This document shows, piece by piece, positions 1 through 4,985 of a stretch of DNA of 6,898 bases. This DNA comes from Thermoplasmata archaeon (lineage in GTDB: Archaea; Thermoplasmatota; Thermoplasmata; Thermoplasmatales; Thermoplasmataceae), in contig JAKBGP010000110.1 of NCBI GenBank assembly GCA_021833045.1, positions 1 through 6,898 on the forward strand, read 5' to 3'. Every line of letters starts with the position of its first letter. Within the stretch, counting starts at the first letter, position 1. The notes under the pieces were generated by a model. The model had not been told where the DNA came from. It was given only the letters and a program-made list of their open reading frames with translations, and ran no database searches. Both the position numbers and the translations under genes were made by a program.

Positions 1-80
1 TCCTGTATTTCACGACCTGGATGAAGTGGTAGTATAATGAATATACTGAATGCCGCACCTTTATCCAGTTCGTAAGACAT
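1..80 (-). pseudogene. tnpA: IS200/IS605 TnpA transposase, N-terminal fragment with frameshift
   Basis: From the ATG at 80-78 the minus strand reads MSYELDKG; after a shift of one base near 53-57 it continues HSVYSLYYHFIQVVKYR to the window edge. Together these match the well-known N-terminus of archaeal and bacterial IS200/IS605 TnpA, a Y1 HUH-type single-strand transposase. Without the shift the frame stays open to position 1 but reads AAFSIFIILPLHPGREIQ, which no longer resembles the family. One extra G in the bases GGTGCGGCAT (59-50) explains the break. The HUH motif and catalytic tyrosine would lie beyond the window. No SD is seen; an AAATACTTA stretch (113-105) sits about 29 bases upstream and could be a TATA element for a leaderless transcript. 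The copy is probably inactive, unless the extra base is a sequencing error. Confidence 0.7.
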
Positions 81-111
81 AGTTACTGTAGAAGTTCATT
101 TACCATAAGTA

Positions 112-160
112 TTTCGCTCGCTTTCATCCCCTCTCTTGCGAAAGGGGAATTCCCGCTCGC
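112..160 (-). repeat. Hairpin and flanking 7-bp direct repeat in the IS left end
   Basis: On the minus strand TCCCCT (148-143) can pair with AGGGGA (132-127), leaving a 10-base loop. An alternative stem is TTTCGC (143-138) with GCGAAA (117-112). The 7-base word GCGAGCG (plus strand CGCTCGC) occurs at 115-121 and again at 154-160, on either side of the first hairpin, and the perfect palindrome GGGAATTCCC lies at 145-154. Structured left ends like this are bound by TnpA in IS200/IS605 elements. Which fold is used cannot be decided here. Confidence 0.5.
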
Positions 161-243
161 ATATGTTAAAAATTTAAATTGACTCAGACTACGGGGATAA
201 CACTACAAATCAGGACAAACAATGATACAGGAAATAAAACACT

Positions 244-258
244 AAAAAGATTAATATA
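244..258 (+). promoter_or_regulatory. TATA-type archaeal promoter for the small membrane protein gene
   Basis: An A-rich BRE-like stretch (AAAAAGA, 244-250) is followed directly by TTAATATA (251-258). With the usual archaeal spacing of about 25 bases from TATA centre to transcription start, transcription would begin around 279-281, on the GTG codon at 279. This implies a leaderless mRNA. The rest of the gap between the IS end and this gene (165-269) shows no gene or other recognisable element. Confidence 0.5.
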
Positions 259-278
259 CGTTTTTACATTTGAGTAAT

Positions 279-719
279 GTGCCTACATCATATTTGCTTA
301 ACCCTAAACCTAAAGGCAGTATATATTTTGGTATCCTGTCGACCTTTTTCTCCATGATAATTTTGGGCTCAATACCGTTTTTAGGATGGTTTCTGGCTGG
401 ATTATTAGGCGGACTTACCGCGAAAGGGAAAGGCAGAGGATTTCTTGCTGCATTGCTTGGGGGATTGATTGTAGTAATTTCATTGATTGAGGTCTCGCAT
501 TATGTTCCAGTTTCATCACTCAGTTTCATTCCCAATTTAACAGGAAACTTTTTGCTTTATACAAAACTGACTGACACAATGCAGTATACAAGCAATGCAC
601 TGAACGCTAATGAGATAGGAACAATCAGTTCCATATTGATTGATGGGGCTGCAGTGGCAGGCATTGGTGGTTTAATAGGTGGAGCAATTCTACCAAACGA
701 AAACACCTTTGAGAACTAG
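279..719 (+). CDS. Small glycine-rich membrane protein, function unknown
   Basis: I do not recognise a specific function. The frame is open from a TTG at 270; the GTG at 279 is preferred because it lies at the expected start of a leaderless transcript from the TATA element at 251-258, and no SD precedes either codon. Counting from the TTG, the 149-residue frame has a short polar N-terminus, a long hydrophobic stretch at about 18-50 (probably two membrane passes, with GWFLAGLLGGL), a basic KGKGRG loop at 52-57, a third pass at about 58-77, a polar outer region with Ser/Thr/Asn at about 80-115, and a fourth pass at about 118-141 rich in small residues (GAAVAGIGGLIGGAI). Glycine-zipper-like helices with this layout are common in small archaeal membrane proteins such as the DUF5518 group; that assignment is only a resemblance. 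The gene sits alone between an IS end and the lipoate operon and converges with lipB. Confidence 0.65.
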   Translation: MPTSYLLNPKPKGSIYFGILSTFFSMIILGSIPFLGWFLAGLLGGLTAKGKGRGFLAALLGGLIVVISLIEVSHYVPVSSLSFIPNLTGNFLLYTKLTDTMQYTSNALNANEIGTISSILIDGAAVAGIGGLIGGAILPNENTFEN

Positions 720-1378
720 CCTTTTTTCACAATATATTCTACACTTATTTCTTCGATTTTTTCATATGTTTTCTTTAATTGATTAACTATGGCATCTTTC
801 AGTGTTCCCTTTTCAACTCCAAGATAACCCATCTCTGAAGGATCAAGCCCACATGGTCTAATTTTCGCAAATCCCTCCAAAACCTCTTTGCTGTAATTTA
901 TGGAAACACCGTGGAAGGAAACTCCATCTCTTACCTTCATTCCAACTGATGCAATTTTTTTATCACCTGAAGCACTATTAACTGCCCAAATACCTGGCTC
1001 ACTGCCTCCATGGACCTGGAATCCAAGTTCATTCAGTGCGCAGGAAATTATATTCTCCACCCATAGTACAAATTTTCTAAGGTCAGGAGTCTCTCCCTGA
1101 TTGAAAACTCTAACTATTGGGTATACAACAAGTTGTCCTGGCCCATGGTAGGTTACATCACCACCTCTCTCTACAAGAATTGGTTTCAAACCGTTAAAAT
1201 TTTCCTGTTTTGAGTTTCTCCCCATAGTATAAACTGGTTCATGTTCAACAAAAATAAAGATATCGGGGATTTTATCCCTGCATCTCAACTCATGAATCTC
1301 CCTCTGCAAATTGAGGACGTACTGGTAGTTTTTCGTTTCAAGATCAAGAGATAGGCTTGAAGTGGAGTGGTTTTCCAT
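716..1378 (-). CDS. lipB: Octanoyltransferase LipB
   Basis: This cytoplasmic enzyme transfers an octanoyl group from a carrier (octanoyl-ACP in bacteria) to the lipoyl-domain lysine of E2, the first step of lipoyl assembly; LipA completes it. At 220 residues it has the usual family length. Visible family signatures are VEHEPVYTMGR (44-54), the active-site segment RGGDVTYHGPGQ (71-82), the KKIASVG segment with the conserved lysine at about 141, SFHGVSIN (154-161) and RPCG (174-177) with the catalytic Cys176. The Cys/Lys pair typical of LipB, as opposed to lipoate ligases, is therefore present. The ATG at 1378 overlaps the end of lpdA by 35 bases and has no clear SD, so translation probably depends on ribosomes arriving from lpdA. 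The start is supported because the segment from about residue 10 on (SLDLETKNYQYVLNLQ) aligns with the beginning of other LipB proteins. The TAG stop is shared with the convergent gene through a CTAG palindrome. Confidence 0.92.
   Translation of the reverse strand: MENHSTSSLSLDLETKNYQYVLNLQREIHELRCRDKIPDIFIFVEHEPVYTMGRNSKQENFNGLKPILVERGGDVTYHGPGQLVVYPIVRVFNQGETPDLRKFVLWVENIISCALNELGFQVHGGSEPGIWAVNSASGDKKIASVGMKVRDGVSFHGVSINYSKEVLEGFAKIRPCGLDPSEMGYLGVEKGTLKDAIVNQLKKTYEKIEEISVEYIVKKG
720..727 (+). terminator. Possible T-tract terminator after the membrane protein gene
   Basis: Immediately after the TAG stop the plus strand has a run of six T (722-727). Archaeal RNA polymerase can terminate on short T-tracts without a hairpin, so this could end the plus-strand transcript inside the lipB 3' end. 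The minus strand downstream of lipB shows only T4 and T3 runs just below position 711, so no clear terminator for the operon is seen there. Confidence 0.3.
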
Positions 1379-2663
1379 ACGCTATCTGAGCCGATTCTTG
1401 AATACCTTCTGACACAGTTGGATGTGGATGAATAGTTGCTCCAATATCCTCAACATTAAGGCCTGCCTCTATGGCAAGGGAAAGTTCAGAAATCATTTCT
1501 GAAGCATGTGGGGCAGCTATGGCAGCTCCAGTGACTGTACCATCATTAGTGTAGTAAATGGTATAGAATCCCTGGGACATGTTGAGCCCCTGGCTTCTCC
1601 CGTTAGCGGCTATTGGGTATCTGGTGCTCTTTTCGCTCTTTGCTCCAGTGAATGCGACTTCCGGGTCTGCAAACACTACATAAGGCATAGCGTAGTAACC
1701 AACCGTTGTATTCTTTCCACTAATGTTATCCGCAACTATTTCTCCTTCGTAGAATGCTTTGTGTGCAAGCATCGCACCTCCAGTCACATCTCCAACTGCA
1801 TAGACTCCCTTCTCGCTGGTTTCCTTGTGGTTGTCAGTTTTTATGGCGCCATTCTCCATTTCCAGTTTGAGGTTTTCCAGTCCAAAGCCTTCCACATTTG
1901 GCTTTCTTCCAATTGTAAGAAGAACATAATCTGCAGAAAGGTTTGCACCAGATTCCATTCTCACATAGTATCTGTCCCTCTTCTCGACTGCAGCTACCTT
2001 AGCAGAAATCATGATCCTTATTCCAAGTTCCTTCATTCTTCTTTCAACAGGTTTTACGAGTTCAGTTTCAAATCCTGATAAAATTCCGGGAAGCATCTCA
2101 ATCAGGGTAACCTGTGTTCCTAGTTTTGCAAATGCAATACCTAGTTCAACGCCTATATAACCTCCACCAATGATGATGAGATCCTTTGGAATTGTTTTAA
2201 GGTCCAGAATTTCCTTGTTGTAGAGAATGTCCTTAAATTCTGCCCTCTGAATCGGCAAAGATCCTGTTGCAATCACAAGTTTATCGCATGTATGTGTCTC
2301 CTGTCCTACCTTTATGTGCTGTTTATCAACAATGTGTGCATCACCCTGTATAATTTTCACACCAAAGGCTCTGCACAAAGTTTCAACTCCGGAAACAAGC
2401 CTGTTAATCATGGTCCACTTCCAGTTCTGCCACTGGGACATGTCCACATTATAACTCATTCTTACACCCGGGAGTGTTTTCAGATATCCAAGGCTGTTTG
2501 CCATTTCTATGAGTGCTTTTGAGGGTATGCATCCATAATTGAGGCATTCTCCTCCTATCTTATTCTTTTCCACAAGAAGGACGGTTTTACCTTTCTGTCC
2601 CAATCGTATGGCCGTAGAGTATCCCCCGGGCCCCCCACCTATTACTATGACATCAAATTTCAT
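1344..2663 (-). CDS. lpdA: Dihydrolipoyl dehydrogenase (E3 component)
   Basis: This FAD-dependent enzyme reoxidises the dihydrolipoyl group of E2 and reduces NAD+. The 439-residue protein shows, in order, the FAD-binding VIGGGPGG (7-14), the redox disulfide segment GGECLNYGCIPSKA (37-50; Cys40 and Cys45), an ATG motif (132-134), the NAD-binding IIGGGYIGVE (164-173) with Glu189 at the end of the second strand (an acidic residue there favours NAD over NADP), the second FAD motif GDVTGG (291-296), and the C-terminal HPHPTVSE (412-419) with the catalytic His414-Glu419 pair. It is some 20-30 residues shorter than typical E3 proteins; the visible loss is around 340-353 at the start of the dimerisation domain. 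The start has an SD (GGTGA, 2672-2668) four bases upstream that contains the E2 stop codon. Its place after E2 argues for a dedicated E3 rather than a mercuric reductase-like enzyme. Confidence 0.93.
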   Translation of the reverse strand: MKFDVIVIGGGPGGYSTAIRLGQKGKTVLLVEKNKIGGECLNYGCIPSKALIEMANSLGYLKTLPGVRMSYNVDMSQWQNWKWTMINRLVSGVETLCRAFGVKIIQGDAHIVDKQHIKVGQETHTCDKLVIATGSLPIQRAEFKDILYNKEILDLKTIPKDLIIIGGGYIGVELGIAFAKLGTQVTLIEMLPGILSGFETELVKPVERRMKELGIRIMISAKVAAVEKRDRYYVRMESGANLSADYVLLTIGRKPNVEGFGLENLKLEMENGAIKTDNHKETSEKGVYAVGDVTGGAMLAHKAFYEGEIVADNISGKNTTVGYYAMPYVVFADPEVAFTGAKSEKSTRYPIAANGRSQGLNMSQGFYTIYYTNDGTVTGAAIAAPHASEMISELSLAIEAGLNVEDIGATIHPHPTVSEGIQESAQIAYGKPLHFKPIS

Positions 2664-2667
2664 TTTT

Positions 2668-2672
2668 TCACC
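2668..2672 (-). promoter_or_regulatory. SD for lpdA containing the E2 stop codon
   Basis: The minus strand reads CGG TGA AAAA ATG: the last E2 codon and its TGA stop form the GGTGA site of lpdA, with four bases to the ATG at 2663. A terminating ribosome is already positioned at the next start, which suggests coupled translation of E2 and E3. Confidence 0.7.
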
Positions 2673-4005
2673 GTACCAGGAATGTTATAGGGTTGTGCAG
2701 GTATTCCCTAACCTTTGATATGAATCTGGCAGCGTCTGCTCCGTCTATTAGCCTGTGATCACATGACAGGGATATATATGTATTCACACCATCAAACGGT
2801 CTGTGGACAGCAAGAATTGCAACTTCTGGGTAATTTATGATTGGCGTGGACAACACACCGCCTATGGTTCCAACATTGGACAATGTAAAGGTAGAATCCT
2901 GAACATCCTGAAGTGAAAGCTTATTCTCTCTTGCCTTCTTTGCAAGTTCAGCTATTTCTTCTGAAATCTGCATAACTGACTTATTGACAGCATCCTTCAC
3001 AACAGCCACTGTAAGACCATCAGGAGTGTCAATTGCGACACCTATATTAACAACCTTTTTGAAGATATATCTCTTGTTTACCTCATCAAAGTGTGCGTTG
3101 AATTTAGGAAATTCAGTCAGGGCAACAGCTACTGCTTTGACAAAGAAAGGTGTCATTGTGACCTTGACTCCCTTTTCCTTAAACTCATTGAGTGATTTTG
3201 TGATAAGTTCGGTATTTATCGTTTCCGCTACCATGAAATGAGGCATGATCTGCTTTGATTTAGTCATCTTCTCGTAAATAATTCTTCTAAGACCTTTCGG
3301 TTCGTATATCTGGTCGGATTCTGATATTGCAGCTTTTTCTTTTCCTGTATGTGCCGATGTTTCGGATACTTTTGCGATATTTTGGTCAGCAGGTTCTAAT
3401 GGCTTTGCTTCTGATGCATTTGATTCAGCAATCTGGTTCTGCTCTTTTGAAGGTTCCGCAGTTGGAGGTGGAGTTTCAACCTTTGTCTCTTTTCTTTCCT
3501 TTAGTTCCTTTTCTGTTCTGTCAAGATCCTCTATTGTTATTCTTCCATTTGGACCTGTAGGTTTTACCAAGTCAATGTCAATGTTCCTCTCTCTTGCAAG
3601 CCTCCTTATGGTTGGTGTTGCTAAAGCTTTTCTTTCTCCAGGTTTTTCATCCATATTATTTTCTCCTCCCTTTTCTTTATTATGAGTTTCTGTTCCTGGC
3701 ACTGATTGTTTTTCAGGTTCTTCCTCATGAATTGGTTTTACGGGTTCTTTCTTTTCCTCCACATTTGGTTTCCCGTCGTCAATTTCTATGATCTCCTCTC
3801 CTACCTTGACTACTTTCCCGGCAGGGTAGACGAGTTTCAGTACTTTCCCCTCTACCGGGGAAGGTATGCTGATATTGACCTTATCGGTCATTATCTCTAC
3901 CATTTCCTGATCCTTCTTAACTGTCTGGCCTTCAGATACGAGCCACTTAATTATTTCCCCCTCTGTGACTCCTTCACCAATATCCGGTAACTTAAACTTA
4001 AACAT
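2668..4005 (-). CDS. Dihydrolipoamide acyltransferase (E2 component)
   Basis: This is the structural core of the complex; it carries the acyl group on a lipoyl arm and transfers it to CoA. Numbering from the ATG at 4005 (445 residues): one lipoyl domain at 1-77 with lipoyl-lysine 42 in MTDKVN; a charged Glu/Lys/Pro linker at 79-125; a peripheral-subunit-binding domain at about 128-164 (ATPTIRRLARERNID and GPNGRITIEDL); a second Glu/Lys/Pro/Ala-rich linker to about 233; and the catalytic domain to the C-terminus with the SCDHRLIDGADAARF motif (catalytic His417, Asp421). A longer frame begins at a GTG at 4014, but that codon lies inside the SD AGGTGAT (4016-4010), and the ATG start gives MFKFKLPDIGEG, the normal beginning of archaeal E2 proteins. 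The hairpin before the active-site motif is about ten residues shorter than usual. An internal SD and ATG occur in the first linker (see findings). The family could be pyruvate or branched-chain type; E1 suggests the latter. Confidence 0.93.
   Translation of the reverse strand: MFKFKLPDIGEGVTEGEIIKWLVSEGQTVKKDQEMVEIMTDKVNISIPSPVEGKVLKLVYPAGKVVKVGEEIIEIDDGKPNVEEKKEPVKPIHEEEPEKQSVPGTETHNKEKGGENNMDEKPGERKALATPTIRRLARERNIDIDLVKPTGPNGRITIEDLDRTEKELKERKETKVETPPPTAEPSKEQNQIAESNASEAKPLEPADQNIAKVSETSAHTGKEKAAISESDQIYEPKGLRRIIYEKMTKSKQIMPHFMVAETINTELITKSLNEFKEKGVKVTMTPFFVKAVAVALTEFPKFNAHFDEVNKRYIFKKVVNIGVAIDTPDGLTVAVVKDAVNKSVMQISEEIAELAKKARENKLSLQDVQDSTFTLSNVGTIGGVLSTPIINYPEVAILAVHRPFDGVNTYISLSCDHRLIDGADAARFISKVREYLHNPITFLVR
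3652..3670 (-). promoter_or_regulatory. Possible internal translation start within E2
   Basis: On the minus strand GGGAGGAG (3670-3663) precedes an in-frame ATG (3654-3652, residue 118 of E2) by eight bases. Its strength is close to that of the E1beta start in this operon. Starting here would give a 328-residue protein with the peripheral-subunit-binding and catalytic domains but no lipoyl domain. The site encodes Lys-Gly-Gly-Glu in a charged linker, so chance is possible. Confidence 0.35.
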
Positions 4006-4009
4006 TTCG

Positions 4010-4016
4010 ATCACCT
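4010..4016 (-). promoter_or_regulatory. SD for E2 that fixes its start codon
   Basis: AGGTGAT lies five bases (counted from GGTGA) upstream of the ATG at 4005 and complements the 3' end typical of archaeal 16S rRNA. It contains the TGA stop of E1beta (4013-4011) and also the GTG at 4014 that would otherwise be taken as the E2 start, which rules that GTG out as the likely initiator. Confidence 0.75.
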
Positions 4017-4985
4017 GAATTCTTGAACTCTATTTATGGCTTTCAGTATTCTTCCTTCATTTGGCATGTAATATTCTTCAAGCTTATACGGAAAAGGTAT
4101 ATCAGGTCCGCATACCCTCAGTATGGGGGCCATTAGATAGTCCACAGCTCTCTCTCCAATGAAGGCAGATATTTCCGCTCCCATACCAAGTGTTCTCGGG
4201 GCCTCGTGGACTATTATCAACTTTCCTGTTTTCTTGACAGAGTTTAAAATGGTCTCACCGTCATATGGCATTATCGTCCTGAGATCAATTACATCCGCAT
4301 CAATAGAATGCTTTGTCACTGTATTTACAACAATGGGAACCATAGAGCCATAGGTGACAAAGGTCATTTTACTCCCTTCATGAACAAGTGCAGCTTTCCC
4401 AATGGGTATGCTGTATTTCTCATCAGGGACATCAGATTTGATGCTTCTGTAGAGTCTTTTTGGCTCAAGGAAAATAATTGGATCTTTGGATTTCATCGCT
4501 GAGATCAGAAGTCCTTTCGCATCGTAAGGATTTGAAGGTGAAAGTACAGTCAAACCGGCTGTGTGAGCAAAGTAGGCTTCACCGCTCTGTGAATGGTATA
4601 ATCCTCCCCTGATTCCCCCTCCATATGGTGTTCTAAGAACCATAGGAACGTTGTATTCTCCACCACTTCTGTATCTCATTTTTGCAGCCTGATTAACAAT
4701 CTGGTCAAAGGCGGTAAATATGAAATCCTGGAACTGAATTTCAGGAACAGGTTTCAAGCCGGTCAATGCCATTCCAATGGCCATTCCCACAATTCCAAGC
4801 TCCACCAGAGGTGTATCTATAACCCTTTCAGATCCATATTTTGCCTGGAGACCTTCTGTTACCCTGAAAACCCCTCCATCTTTTCCGATATCCTCACCTA
4901 AAAGAATGATAGAATCGTCTTCTTTCATAAGCATATCCAATGTGGAGTTTATTGCCTGAACCATGTTTAATTGTTTTGAACTCAT
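4011..4985 (-). CDS. 2-oxoacid dehydrogenase E1 component, beta subunit
   Basis: This is the beta subunit of the thiamine-diphosphate-dependent E1 heterotetramer, which with E1alpha decarboxylates a 2-oxoacid and acylates the lipoyl arm of E2. The 324-residue length is normal. Family features include LLGEDIGKDGGVFRVTEGL (28-46), TPLVELGIVG (58-67), PEIQFQDF (81-88) and the active-site segment GGLYHSQSGEAYFAH (127-141) with His131, followed by a C-terminal transketolase-like domain beginning near residue 190. The HSQSGEAYFAH sequence is closer to branched-chain E1beta (HSQSPEAFFAH in the human enzyme) than to human pyruvate E1beta. The ATG overlaps the E1alpha stop as ATGA and is served by a strong AAGGAGG site, consistent with equal production of the two E1 subunits. 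It ends within the E2 ribosome-binding site. Confidence 0.93.
   Translation of the reverse strand: MSSKQLNMVQAINSTLDMLMKEDDSIILLGEDIGKDGGVFRVTEGLQAKYGSERVIDTPLVELGIVGMAIGMALTGLKPVPEIQFQDFIFTAFDQIVNQAAKMRYRSGGEYNVPMVLRTPYGGGIRGGLYHSQSGEAYFAHTAGLTVLSPSNPYDAKGLLISAMKSKDPIIFLEPKRLYRSIKSDVPDEKYSIPIGKAALVHEGSKMTFVTYGSMVPIVVNTVTKHSIDADVIDLRTIMPYDGETILNSVKKTGKLIIVHEAPRTLGMGAEISAFIGERAVDYLMAPILRVCGPDIPFPYKLEEYYMPNEGRILKAINRVQEFR

Larger units (their letters stand above)
1..164 (-). mobile_element. Left end of an IS200/IS605-type insertion sequence (partial)
   Basis: The start of a TnpA-like reading frame (1-80, minus strand) is preceded by a hairpin-forming stretch at 112-160, the arrangement expected for the left end of an IS200/IS605 single-strand transposon. 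These elements have no inverted terminal repeats; TnpA recognises subterminal hairpins and inserts next to a short target motif. The outer boundary is inferred: on the minus strand the bases TTTAAC (170-165) lie just outside the hairpin region and resemble the target motif reported for IS605-like elements, so the element may begin near 164. The rest lies outside the window, so completeness and the presence of a tnpB cannot be judged. Confidence 0.6.

Noticed and set aside
78..99. A second ATG at 99-97 on the minus strand as the tnpA start
   Set aside because: That frame reaches a TAA stop after 12 codons; the TnpA-like sequence begins at the ATG at 80.
1..269. CRISPR repeats or a tRNA in the non-coding left part
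   Set aside because: There is no regularly spaced repeat and no cloverleaf; the only repeats are the 7-base word and stems attributed to the IS end.
1506..2078. A 190-codon open frame on the plus strand opposite lpdA
   Set aside because: It lies wholly antisense to a gene with intact E3 motifs, its translation is rich in Cys, His and Ser with no recognisable domain, and no promoter or SD precedes it.
3327..3990. Several Leu/Phe-rich plus-strand frames opposite the E2 linkers, looking like membrane proteins
   Set aside because: They are the complement of Glu/Lys-rich linker codons, which always read as Phe/Leu on the other strand.
4006..4014. GTG at 4014 as the E2 start (three residues longer)
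   Set aside because: The GTG lies inside the AGGTGAT ribosome-binding site, and the ATG at 4005 has proper spacing and gives the normal E2 N-terminus.
4308..4502. A plus-strand frame opposite E1beta
   Set aside because: It is antisense to conserved E1beta coding sequence and shows no start signals.
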